From a virus, in IMG/VR virus record IMGVR_UViG_3300011113_000123, positions 1 to 64,000 of that record: a stretch of DNA of 64,000 nt; one strand, written 5' to 3'. The first letter of the stretch is position 1; each line of letters begins with the position of its first letter. A program made the position numbers and the translations under genes. Of this stretch, positions 18,318-25,940 are shown one piece after another. The notes beneath the pieces were generated by a model. The model was given only the letters and a program-made list of their open reading frames with translations. It was not told the DNA's origin and did no database searches.

Positions 18318-19303
18318 TTTTCACTCTGTAGCGATCTGAGTTTATTTAATACTGATGCTGATGCGTTCGCAGAAGTAGCTATGATTTGCTCGGCTTGTTC
18401 GCCTGTGATGAGCTGAACTTCCATCCTTGATTTAGTCGCTTCTGCTATGTATGCTGGATCATTTACCGCTTTATTGAATGCTTCGCGTAACTCGCGAACT
18501 CTGGCTGCTGGAACGCCTGGAGGAGCGATGAATGGTCTCAGTAGAATGAACTGCGTTTCGAAGATATCGAGGATAGCAAGATCTTCTTCGTTCGTAATTA
18601 GCTCAGCGAATGTAGGTACATCCTTGAAGTCTGGATGGCGAATCTTAGCGTTACCAAATTGCATCAGCGCGCGGATGCCGCTGTTAGATTCTGTCCACTG
18701 TGTCTGTGTTCTGATTCCTAATAGATTGAAGATAACTGCATCAACTTCTTTGCGTTCCAGAGCTAGTCGAGCTGCACCTGGGTTAGCGTATCCCGCAATC
18801 TGTCTGAAGTTGAGCCCTAACGAGTTTCGAATGAACTTCGTCGAGTCAGCCGATACGATACTCTCAGTGCCGACGATCAGTTCTTTTGTCTTAAACTCGC
18901 TCAGAGATTCTGTCCTGTGGGTCCATACAATGACTGCATCTTTACGCCCATCAACGGTAGACCCTAGCCAGTTGAACTTGGTAGGGTCAAACATAATCGT
19001 AGGACCACCCAAGATACCTACGAGCGGAATGTTCTTATACACTGTAGCAATCGTTCCGCCGTCGCGTGGGGCTACGTTATACATGTAATTTGTAGCGACC
19101 AAGCTAGACGCTCCAGGCATAACTTGAATGACTGGAGAAGGTTTTTCGGGAAGATATTTGGCTATGTGTGGGGCTATGATTCTAGCATTGATGTTATAGC
19201 TATCTGCAGGCGAAGGGGTAATAATACGCAGTTCTTGCGCCATCGCACTCGCAGATAGCGCCAAAAACAAAACTAATGATCTAATCATATTATTATATAG
19301 CAT
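18314..19303 (-). CDS. Tripartite tricarboxylate transporter-type binding protein (Bug/TctC family)
   Basis: A 329-residue protein with a signal peptide (LVLFLALSASAMA before QELRI). Typical Bug features are present: a PGASSLVATNYMYNVAPRDGGTIATV block near the N-terminus, GYANPGAARLALERKEVDAV mid-protein and PPGVPAARVRELREAFNKA near the C-terminus. Bug proteins capture carboxylates in the periplasm for TctAB transporters and are abundant in alpha- and betaproteobacteria. An alternative start at 19288 (MIRSL) would give a tighter signal peptide; neither start has an ideally spaced ribosome site. It is the first gene of the minus-strand operon. Very unusual cargo for a T4-like phage. Confidence 0.8.
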   Translation of the reverse strand: MLYNNMIRSLVLFLALSASAMAQELRIITPSPADSYNINARIIAPHIAKYLPEKPSPVIQVMPGASSLVATNYMYNVAPRDGGTIATVYKNIPLVGILGGPTIMFDPTKFNWLGSTVDGRKDAVIVWTHRTESLSEFKTKELIVGTESIVSADSTKFIRNSLGLNFRQIAGYANPGAARLALERKEVDAVIFNLLGIRTQTQWTESNSGIRALMQFGNAKIRHPDFKDVPTFAELITNEEDLAILDIFETQFILLRPFIAPPGVPAARVRELREAFNKAVNDPAYIAEATKSRMEVQLITGEQAEQIIATSANASASVLNKLRSLQSEK

Positions 19304-19307
19304 CCTT

Positions 19308-19315
19308 ACTAAATA
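19308..19315 (+). promoter_or_regulatory. Possible degenerate late promoter ACTAAATA
   Basis: ACTAAATA lies 24 bases before the ATG at 19340, in the 36-base gap between divergent genes. The identical octamer precedes the tail tube gene (32086-32093), so it may be a weaker late element for the curli locus. Two mismatches to TATAAATA make this tentative. Confidence 0.35.
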
Positions 19316-19339
19316 GAATCGTAACCGAAAGGATCGACG

Positions 19340-19618
19340 ATGGACTTTTTCAAGCTCGTTGCCGAGGTTGGTTTTCCTATAGCATCTGCAATAGCAGGCG
19401 GATATTTTGTTTTCCTCACGCTTAAGTTTATTCTAGCTGGTGTTATGTCGAGTGTCAAGGGCCTTTCAGGAATTATCATGGCCCTGGATAATCGCGTAAA
19501 GACCATGAATCACGACGTCATTCGTATTGACACATTGGTTTCCAATGCGCTTGGTTTGAAGCCAGACACGGATCGTATAGCCCGTGCTGATGGTAAGAAC
19601 GACGCAAGGAGAGACTAA
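19340..19618 (+). CDS. Small membrane protein, holin-like, copy 1
   Basis: A 92-residue protein with one N-terminal membrane segment (about residues 9-34, GFPIASAIAGGYFVFLTLKF), then an amphipathic helix and a charged C-terminus. It shares GFPI, a Gly-Tyr/Phe-rich membrane segment and an I-x-AL-x-x-R-x-x-x-x-x-x-D-x-IR pattern with the next gene, so the two arose by tandem duplication. The architecture (one membrane helix plus amphipathic helix) resembles BhlA/UviB-like holins, but no assay-type evidence exists in the sequence. The ribosome site is AAAGGA. It overlaps the next gene by one base. Confidence 0.5.
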   Translation: MDFFKLVAEVGFPIASAIAGGYFVFLTLKFILAGVMSSVKGLSGIIMALDNRVKTMNHDVIRIDTLVSNALGLKPDTDRIARADGKNDARRD

Positions 19619-19917
19619 TGACTGGCGAAATCGTTAACCTGATTAATAAGTATGGCTTCCCTATCGTGGCTGCTGGCGGAATGGGTTATTTGATTTTCTA
19701 TGTGTGGAAATGGGCCACGCAAGAAATCAAACCAGTTCTGTCAGAAGCAAATACAGTTCTGATCGCATTGATTGATCGTATTCGTATGTTGGATAACGAT
19801 CTTATTCGCCTTAATCAAAAGGTTAATGTCGTATTAACATTACGACAGAAACAAATCGAGGAGATGAAAGATGCTCAGACTAACGACGATAGCGGTGCTG
19901 ATAAGCCTAAGCAATAG
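19618..19917 (+). CDS. Small membrane protein, holin-like, copy 2
   Basis: A 99-residue paralogue of 19340-19618. It has a membrane segment at about 12-34 (YGFPIVAAGGMGYLIFYVWKW), then a coiled-coil-like helix (ALIDRIRMLDNDLIRLNQKV) and an acidic tail. The start ATG overlaps the previous stop (TAATG). The last 47 bases overlap csgF in another frame. Being first in the curli-like operon, the pair could be lysis proteins or inner-membrane partners of the secretion apparatus. Function inferred. Confidence 0.5.
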   Translation: MTGEIVNLINKYGFPIVAAGGMGYLIFYVWKWATQEIKPVLSEANTVLIALIDRIRMLDNDLIRLNQKVNVVLTLRQKQIEEMKDAQTNDDSGADKPKQ

Positions 19918-20314
19918 TTCGTTCGCTTCTGAATTGCAATTTGGCTTTAAGAGTCCTGCGTTTAACGGCGTAGGATACTCTGCTCACGTTCTAACCATTG
20001 AGAATCTCGAACACACGCGTCGTCAGAAGATCTTTGACGATGCGAAAGCTGCTGCGGCTAAAGAAGCAGCAGATGCTAAGAATACGAACTTAGCTAAGTT
20101 TCTAAACAACTTGGAAAGTCGTATCTATGCTACGTTATCACAGAAGATAGCAGAAGAGCTTTTCAAGGATGGTGGGAACACGACAGGCACGTTTGATGTG
20201 GCGGGTAATAACATCTATTGGTCCAGCACTGGGTCAACGATTACGCTACGCATCACAGATCCTGCGGGTAAGGTAACGGAAATAGAAGTTCCATACGGGA
20301 GCTTGGCATGGTAA
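19871..20314 (+). CDS. csgF: Curli assembly factor CsgF
   Basis: A 147-residue exported protein. The signal peptide ends SSFA before SELQFGFKSPAFNG. The mature N-terminus (LQFGFKSPAFNG) matches the conserved CsgF beginning (an xFxFxNPxFGG-type sequence) that inserts into the CsgG pore. It is followed by a helical region ending in a stretch like FLNNLESRIYATLSQKI and a C-terminal strand repeat with TLRITDPAGKVTEIEVP, as in CsgF. CsgF caps the outer-membrane channel and helps nucleate curli. GAGGAG precedes the start, and the end overlaps csgG by seven bases, which supports joint function. Confidence 0.85.
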   Translation: MLRLTTIAVLISLSNSSFASELQFGFKSPAFNGVGYSAHVLTIENLEHTRRQKIFDDAKAAAAKEAADAKNTNLAKFLNNLESRIYATLSQKIAEELFKDGGNTTGTFDVAGNNIYWSSTGSTITLRITDPAGKVTEIEVPYGSLAW

Positions 20315-21114
20315 AAGCACTAAGTGTAATTGTAGCAAGTTTGTTGTTAGCTTCTTGCGCGACTCAAGAAAATACGAAAGATCGCATCGAAGCGATGTCC
20401 GAACCTGCGGAAATCATTACACGCAAACGTTCCAACGAGCTGATGAACTTACCGCCGCTCGATGGTCCAAAGATTCCGATTGCTGTGTATCGTTTTCCAG
20501 ACATGACAGGACAACGTAAGCCAGCTACGAACTTTGCAAGTTTAAGTTCTGCTGTCACGCAGGGAGCGGAAGTGTTTCTGTTCAAGGCGCTTCATGATGC
20601 AGGAAGAGGGCAGTGGTTCCAAGTCGTAGAACGTTCTGCTCTAGAAAACTTAGTTAAGGAACGACAACTGATTCGCTCGCAGCGTGAGCTGTATGAAAAG
20701 GATCAAGCCAAGCCACTGACGCCACTTATCGTGGCAGGTATCATGCTAGATGGTGGAGTCGTTGGATATGATTCTAATATAGGAACTGGAGGTATTGGCG
20801 CTCGACTACTGGGCGTTGGTGCTACACAAGAATACCGTAAGGATGAAGTCACTGTTGTATTGCGCTTGATTTCCGTAAACACAGGCGAAGTTCTGCTATC
20901 AACTGGCGCATCCAAAACGGTTTTGAGTACGGGAGCAGGGGCTAACGTATTTAAATTCATTGATGTCGGAACTAAATCCGTAGAATTTGAAGCTGGATCG
21001 ACAATCAATGAGCCAACAACTTACGCTGTACGAATCGCAATCGAGGCAGCGGTGGCCGATATGGTAAAAGAGGGAGCTAAGAAAAAGCTCTGGAGCTACA
21101 AGAAAACGAGGTAA
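20308..21114 (+). CDS. csgG: Curli secretion channel lipoprotein CsgG
   Basis: A 268-residue protein. A lipoprotein signal ends at LLLASC with the lipidation Cys at residue 17. The mature chain follows CsgG closely: IPIAVYRFPDMTGQRKPATN, a QGAE-x-x-LFKAL helix, WFQVVERSALENLVKERQLI, then AGIMLDGGVVGYDSN, GGIGARLLGVGATQEYRKDEV, VSVNTGEVL-type strands and SKTVLS. Size and order match the family (about 260-280 residues). In bacteria nine copies form a 36-strand outer-membrane pore that exports curlin. It overlaps csgF and is followed by a curlin-repeat gene. No csgE is seen nearby. Confidence 0.92.
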   Translation: MVKALSVIVASLLLASCATQENTKDRIEAMSEPAEIITRKRSNELMNLPPLDGPKIPIAVYRFPDMTGQRKPATNFASLSSAVTQGAEVFLFKALHDAGRGQWFQVVERSALENLVKERQLIRSQRELYEKDQAKPLTPLIVAGIMLDGGVVGYDSNIGTGGIGARLLGVGATQEYRKDEVTVVLRLISVNTGEVLLSTGASKTVLSTGAGANVFKFIDVGTKSVEFEAGSTINEPTTYAVRIAIEAAVADMVKEGAKKKLWSYKKTR

Positions 21115-21120
21115 CAACCA

Positions 21121-21798
21121 ATGAGAATTCCGAGTCTGACATTCTTGTCATTCTTGGTCATGGTTGGAAATGCAAACGCTCAACCCAATACTGTGTATGT
21201 GGAGCAAATAGGTTCAGGATCAACGATTAACTTTACACAAACGGGAACAGGTAACGCGATTGGAAATTCAACAGCGAAAGCTGTTGTGAATGGCAACAAC
21301 AATACGATCACTGTAGAACAGATAGGAAATACCAACGTCGCTGCTCTCAATGCAGTCGGCGCTGGTATGAACATATCTTCTATCACTAACGGAAACGGAA
21401 ACTCTGTTTCTATCGACTGTGGATCATCTGGCGATTGTACTGGATCAACGATCTCGAACACAATCACTGGTAACGGTAACTCATTAACCACAAACTCCGA
21501 CAACTTGATTGATTCTACTGTGACTATCAACTCTGATAATAACACGGTAACGATCGACAACACGTCAACAGCGGTGAGCGGTGCTAAGTCTAAGATTGAC
21601 ATTAGCGGTGGTAACGGTAACACAGTCGCGCTCACGCAAGCGGGAGCAGCTGGAACTAACGGACACGACGCTGAGGTTAATATCTCAGGTGCTACCAACA
21701 ATGTTCTAGTAAAGCAAGGTGGAAACAATGATTCCATGGTCAACGCTACAATCATTGGTTCTGGTAACACTCTGTCTATTAAGTCCAACTTACAGTAA
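21121..21798 (+). CDS. Curlin-repeat amyloid-like protein (CsgA/CsgB type)
   Basis: A 225-residue protein with a signal peptide (ending NANA before QPN). The mature part is built of Asn/Gly-rich strands with curlin-like units of the form N-x-x-x-V-x-Q-x-G-x-x-N: NTVYVEQIGSG, NNTITVEQIGNTN, NTVALTQAG and NNVLVKQGGNN. The intervening region (GNGNSLTTNSDN and similar) is a looser Asn/Ser/Thr ladder. One Cys pair lies in DCGSSGDC. Directly behind csgG, this is the expected exported subunit. It could be a curli-like fibre or a beta-solenoid adhesin. The next gene starts inside its 3' end in another frame. Confidence 0.75.
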   Translation: MRIPSLTFLSFLVMVGNANAQPNTVYVEQIGSGSTINFTQTGTGNAIGNSTAKAVVNGNNNTITVEQIGNTNVAALNAVGAGMNISSITNGNGNSVSIDCGSSGDCTGSTISNTITGNGNSLTTNSDNLIDSTVTINSDNNTVTIDNTSTAVSGAKSKIDISGGNGNTVALTQAGAAGTNGHDAEVNISGATNNVLVKQGGNNDSMVNATIIGSGNTLSIKSNLQ

Positions 21799-22828
21799 TG
21801 CTTCTGTAGGTACGGTAACAGAACAGACAGGACCGACCGAAATAAAACGTCAGACGAATGTGATTCTCAGCGCCAGGGATACTGGCGTTGAGATGCAAGA
21901 TGTTATTACGACTGCGAACGCGAAAGCGAACATCACATTCAAAGACGACACCAAGGTACAAATCACAGAACATTCTAGGCTTGTTATCGACAACTTCGTC
22001 TACGACGATAGTAAGAAAACTGGTAGGCTCGGAATGAAAATGGCGTTGGGTACTATCAAGTATGCCAGTGGTCAGATAGCGAAAGCTAATCCTCAACAAG
22101 TAACAATCGAAACTCCTACTGCGACCATCGGCGTTCGTGGTACGGACTTTTCTGGGACCGTAGATGAGATTGGGCGTTCGACTATCATTCTCCTTCCTTC
22201 ATGCCCAGTCGGATGGAGAAACATTCAGCGTGATTGTGTGGTAGGATCTATTACGGTTACAACGGATATGGGAACCGTGGTACTCACTCGTGCGTTTGAA
22301 GCGGTGAACGTACAAACGCGAATGGCCCAACCCAAATCGTCGATACTGAATCTTTCGCTGGATCAAATTAATAATCTAATCATCGTAAGTCCGCCAGCCT
22401 CTGTGCGAACAGAAACGGCTGCTGTTCGCACAAGAAACTTACTCGACGATGACCTTTTAGGTAAAGATTTTCTAAAGTACGATGAGCTCGACAAGAATCA
22501 GCTCGACGAGTATCGAAAACTAGATGAAAACTTTTTGGATAAAGACTATCTCTATAACTTTCTAGACGTAGCTGGTACGCAACTATTGACTAACGAGCTC
22601 GCTGAGTTCAATGCAATGTTACCTAAATATGACGCAAGGAGTGGGCTAAAGTATTTCGTAGAAAACGATGCAGTCACATTGTATCGTGAAACTGTGAATG
22701 CGTTCGCCAGCGTTACTGTGCCAATGTATGATAGCATGACTTTGCGATTGAGTCAAGAAGGCTTGGAAATCAAACAAATCGTTAACTCAGCCGGAACAAC
22801 AACGATCACTATTAGACAGAGTAACTAA
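21728..22828 (+). CDS. Exported FecR-domain protein
   Basis: A 366-residue protein. I chose ATG 21728 rather than the GTG at 21719 because it opens a clean signal peptide (MIPWSTLQSLVLVTLCLLSP, cleavage near YSNA). Residues 25-160 form a FecR domain (PF04773 type): GTVTEQTGPTEIKR, DVITTANAKANITFKDDT, ITEHSRLVIDNF and the hallmark TPTATIGVRGTDF. The remainder is acidic and helical with a repeated L-D-x-x-x-LD pattern (DELDKNQLDEYRKLDE). Unlike classical FecR it is exported and lacks an N-terminal anti-sigma region. Its first 71 bases overlap the curlin gene. FecR proteins often sit beside CHASE2 cyclases, as here. Confidence 0.8.
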   Translation: MIPWSTLQSLVLVTLCLLSPTYSNASVGTVTEQTGPTEIKRQTNVILSARDTGVEMQDVITTANAKANITFKDDTKVQITEHSRLVIDNFVYDDSKKTGRLGMKMALGTIKYASGQIAKANPQQVTIETPTATIGVRGTDFSGTVDEIGRSTIILLPSCPVGWRNIQRDCVVGSITVTTDMGTVVLTRAFEAVNVQTRMAQPKSSILNLSLDQINNLIIVSPPASVRTETAAVRTRNLLDDDLLGKDFLKYDELDKNQLDEYRKLDENFLDKDYLYNFLDVAGTQLLTNELAEFNAMLPKYDARSGLKYFVENDAVTLYRETVNAFASVTVPMYDSMTLRLSQEGLEIKQIVNSAGTTTITIRQSN

Positions 22829-22830
22829 TC

Positions 22831-23094
22831 ATGAAATCATTACTAGCTCTGCTTTTCTTAACGATTTCTGCTAATGCGCAGCAGATCAATAACGCAACAG
22901 TGAATGTAATCGGAAACAATCAGAATGTTATTATTAATCAATCTGGCGTTGGTCACAACGCTAATCTTAATCTTTATGGCAATGACATACCTGTTAGTGT
23001 TACTCAGTCAGGCTCTACTCCGCAGTCTTTTAATCTTAGCATTACCTGCTATAGCAATTGTTCTAACGCTCCAACTGTGGTTAATCAATACTGA
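22831..23094 (+). CDS. Short curlin-like exported protein
   Basis: An 87-residue protein with a signal peptide (MKSLLALLFLTISANA, then QQINN). The mature 71 residues contain NNQNVIINQSGVGHNANLNL and DIPVSVTQSG, two curlin-style N-V-x-Q-x-G units, and a C-terminal part with two cysteines. It may be a nucleator or minor subunit (CsgB-like role) for the larger curlin at 21121, but the role is inferred. It starts two bases after the FecR stop and ends two bases before the cyclase start. Confidence 0.6.
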   Translation: MKSLLALLFLTISANAQQINNATVNVIGNNQNVIINQSGVGHNANLNLYGNDIPVSVTQSGSTPQSFNLSITCYSNCSNAPTVVNQY

Positions 23095-23096
23095 CA

Positions 23097-25160
23097 ATGG
23101 AAAAAATTGGTCAATACCTAACAAGCACATGGTCAGCTGTTATCTCAGCGATAATCCTGCTGGGCGTATATGTGTGGAATCCCAGCGCCGTTGAGATACT
23201 AAGGCTGAAGACGTTCGACTATCTCATATCGACGTTACAGCCTAAAGAGTCAGAAGAAATCATCATCGTCGAGTTTGGTGAAAAGTCCGTAGAGCGATTT
23301 GGTCAGTGGCCATTCGATAGACGCGATATCGCTAAAACTGTTCAAGCCCTTCGTGAGAACGATGCTGGCGTTATTGTTGTTCCCATCCTTATGTCCGAGA
23401 AGGACAGAGCTGGTGGTGACGCAAAGTTAATTGAAACGATCAAAGATAATGGAGTAGTCCTTGCTCAAACCCCTACTAATCAAAACACTAAGCCTGATGC
23501 AGTACGCCGCGGAGTCGCTGCTATCGGTCCTACTGATCCTCGCAGCTATACTTTTCGCTGGAACGGTGGATTACGCCCTCTGGATGAGTTGGCAGGGTCT
23601 GCTCAAGGGGTCGGGGTTCTCGCTTCTGTCCCCGAAGTCGATGGTGTTGTTCGTCGTCTCCCTCTACTTGTTACTATTGCAGGCAATCTGTATCCATCTC
23701 TACCTATTGAAGCGATTAGAGTTTGGTCCGATGATAAAAGCTATCAAGTCAAAACTAGCGAAGCGGGAATAGAGTTCGTACGCATTCCAGCAGTTCCACC
23801 TATCGCTACAGACGAGCGCGGTAGAGTATGGCTATCATGGAATAACAAGTTTACTAGAATCGACGCAACAGAAATAGATCAGAGAGTTCAAGGAAAGCTA
23901 GTCATCCTTGGCGTCTCGATTGAAGGTGTCGGCGGGATTATCGGCACCCCAGCGGGCGAAAAGTGGAGTCATGAAGTTCAAGCATCTGCGTTGCAAACTT
24001 TGATAGATGGATCGTCGATAACACGAGTGTCTTTTGCGACGATAGTCGAGCTGCTCGTTCTATCTGGTATGCTAGGATTATTGCTTGTTCTTGTGCCAAG
24101 AACGTCTGTTTTATGGACTGCGCCATTATATCTAGCATTTATTGGGATCTCCGCATATGGTTCGTACTACATGTTCAAAGAACATATGCAGCTCTGGGAT
24201 GCCAGTTATTTATTGTTAGCAGGCACAGCGAGCTTTGGTCACTTAGTATATAACAACTTCGCTCGCGAGAACAGACTGAAACTACAAATCAAAAAGCAGT
24301 TCGGAACGTATCTGTCACCAGCGATGGTCGAAAAGCTGCAACAGAATCCTGACCTACTCAAGTTAGGTGGAGAGACTCGCGAGCTTTCAATTATGTTCAC
24401 TGACGTTCGCGGCTTCACTGCTATCAGCGAGCATTACGGAAGCGACGTTCAGGGATTGACGCGCATCATGAATCGTTATATGACAGCGATGACTCAAAAG
24501 ATCCTTGAGAATAACGGAACGTTGGATAAGTACATTGGCGATGCGCAGATGGCATTTTGGAACGCACCCCTAGACGATCGCGATCACGCTAAGAACGCAG
24601 TCAAAACTGCATTGGAGATGTTAGATGACTTGGATAGATTCAATAATGAGATCTCTGTGGAAGGAGTTCCCCCGTTTGGTATGGGTCTCGGTATTAACTC
24701 TGGTTCTGTGGTCGTTGGTAACATGGGCAGCTCTCAGCGTTTTGATTATACATGCCTTGGTGACTCTGTAAATCTAGCTTCACGTCTCGAAGGTCAGTCT
24801 AAGCCCTATCACGTCAAGATGATCATTGGCGAACGTACCGCTGAGCTTCTGAACGGCGACTATCCGCTCGCAGAGCTAGATTGCATCGCGGTCAAAGGTA
24901 AAACTAAAGGCGTCAAGATATACACGATCGTTCCAGGAACAGGCATACAGCGCGAGCATCTCAAGAATCACAACAAGTTCATAAAGGCTTATCGATATCA
25001 GGACTGGGAGAACGCTCTATTCTATTTGAAGATTCTTAGAGGCGCGTTCAACAAAGAACTCGACGAGTACTATGCTATGATGGAGGAGCGTATCGCAGAA
25101 CTACGCGTCGCTGATTTGCCTAAAGATTGGGATGGCGTATACAGGGCTACATCGAAATGA
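23097..25160 (+). CDS. CHASE2-domain class III adenylate cyclase
   Basis: A 687-residue inner-membrane protein. An N-terminal membrane helix (about 11-28) is followed by an extracytoplasmic CHASE2 domain (about 35-305, with FGQWPFDRRDIAKTV and GGIIGTPAGEKWSHEVQASAL), three membrane helices (about 310-385) and a cytoplasmic class III cyclase domain (about 400-610). Catalytic residues are intact: metal ligands D436 (FTDVRGFT) and D482 (YIGDA), adenine-site K478 and T552, and N559 and R563 (VNLASRLE). The K/T pair favours ATP, so the product should be cAMP. CHASE2 senses an unknown periplasmic signal. It is the last gene before the late promoter of gp13. Confidence 0.9.
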   Translation: MEKIGQYLTSTWSAVISAIILLGVYVWNPSAVEILRLKTFDYLISTLQPKESEEIIIVEFGEKSVERFGQWPFDRRDIAKTVQALRENDAGVIVVPILMSEKDRAGGDAKLIETIKDNGVVLAQTPTNQNTKPDAVRRGVAAIGPTDPRSYTFRWNGGLRPLDELAGSAQGVGVLASVPEVDGVVRRLPLLVTIAGNLYPSLPIEAIRVWSDDKSYQVKTSEAGIEFVRIPAVPPIATDERGRVWLSWNNKFTRIDATEIDQRVQGKLVILGVSIEGVGGIIGTPAGEKWSHEVQASALQTLIDGSSITRVSFATIVELLVLSGMLGLLLVLVPRTSVLWTAPLYLAFIGISAYGSYYMFKEHMQLWDASYLLLAGTASFGHLVYNNFARENRLKLQIKKQFGTYLSPAMVEKLQQNPDLLKLGGETRELSIMFTDVRGFTAISEHYGSDVQGLTRIMNRYMTAMTQKILENNGTLDKYIGDAQMAFWNAPLDDRDHAKNAVKTALEMLDDLDRFNNEISVEGVPPFGMGLGINSGSVVVGNMGSSQRFDYTCLGDSVNLASRLEGQSKPYHVKMIIGERTAELLNGDYPLAELDCIAVKGKTKGVKIYTIVPGTGIQREHLKNHNKFIKAYRYQDWENALFYLKILRGAFNKELDEYYAMMEERIAELRVADLPKDWDGVYRATSK

Positions 25161-25168
25161 TATAAATA
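25161..25168 (+). promoter_or_regulatory. T4-type late promoter TATAAATA
   Basis: An exact octamer immediately after the cyclase stop, 26 bases before the gp13 ATG at 25195. It separates the curli-like locus from the conserved structural operon. Confidence 0.8.
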
Positions 25169-25194
25169 GGGGAGCACAACTATGGAGCTCCCTG

Positions 25195-25938
25195 ATGGCA
25201 ACAATATCATCAAGACAAGCATTTAAGGACTATGTTCTGCGCCGTCTTGGCTATCCAGTAATCGACATTAACGTAGACGACGAGCAGGTAGAAGATCGTA
25301 TCGACGATGCCCTGCTCAAGTTCCGCGACTATCACTACGACGGATCAGAGCACGTTTACCTGCCGTATCAGGTTACAGCTCAAGATAGAGTTAACAAGTA
25401 CATCACGCTACCTGAAGAAATCATTGGCGTGACTCGTATTTTTGATATCAACGATTCATACAATGCGATGAATCTGTTCAATATCCGTTATCAGCTTCAC
25501 CTTAACGAACTGTTTAACATTTCCAGCGTATCGGTTACACCATACGTTGTTGCGATGCGTCACATCGAGTTTCTCGAGGAAGTGTTCGTAGGTAAGAAAC
25601 CTATCCGTTTCAATCGTCACATCGACAGGCTCTATATCGACATGAAATGGGACGAAGACGTACAGGTTGGTCAGTTCATTATCATCGACTGTTATCGCGG
25701 CGTTGATCCAGAAGTTTACACTGACGTCTGGAATGATAGGTGGCTGAAGCAATATGCGACTGCGCTTGTTAAACGTCAGTGGGGTGAGAACCTTAAGAAG
25801 TTCGAGGGTATGAATCTTCCAGGCGGCATCACGTTCAATGGTCAAAAGATCTGGGAAGAAGCGACTGCAGAAATCGAAAAGATGGATTCAGAAGTTATCA
25901 ACAACTACTCGCTACCAGTCACTGATATGATCGGATAA
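25195..25938 (+). CDS. 13: Neck protein gp13 (head completion)
   Basis: A 247-residue protein. ATG 25195 is chosen because it follows the late promoter and GGAG, and the N-terminus (ATISSRQAFKDYVLRRLGYPV then INVDDEQVEDRIDDAL) matches T4-like gp13. An upstream in-frame extension would cross the promoter. gp13 with gp14 closes the portal after packaging and forms the tail attachment site. gp14 begins two bases downstream. Confidence 0.88.
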   Translation: MATISSRQAFKDYVLRRLGYPVIDINVDDEQVEDRIDDALLKFRDYHYDGSEHVYLPYQVTAQDRVNKYITLPEEIIGVTRIFDINDSYNAMNLFNIRYQLHLNELFNISSVSVTPYVVAMRHIEFLEEVFVGKKPIRFNRHIDRLYIDMKWDEDVQVGQFIIIDCYRGVDPEVYTDVWNDRWLKQYATALVKRQWGENLKKFEGMNLPGGITFNGQKIWEEATAEIEKMDSEVINNYSLPVTDMIG

Positions 25939-25940
25939 CG

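Noticed and set aside
25132-25194. N-terminal extension of gp13
   Set aside because: It would cross the late promoter at 25161 and overlap the cyclase end; the gp13 family start aligns at ATG 25195.
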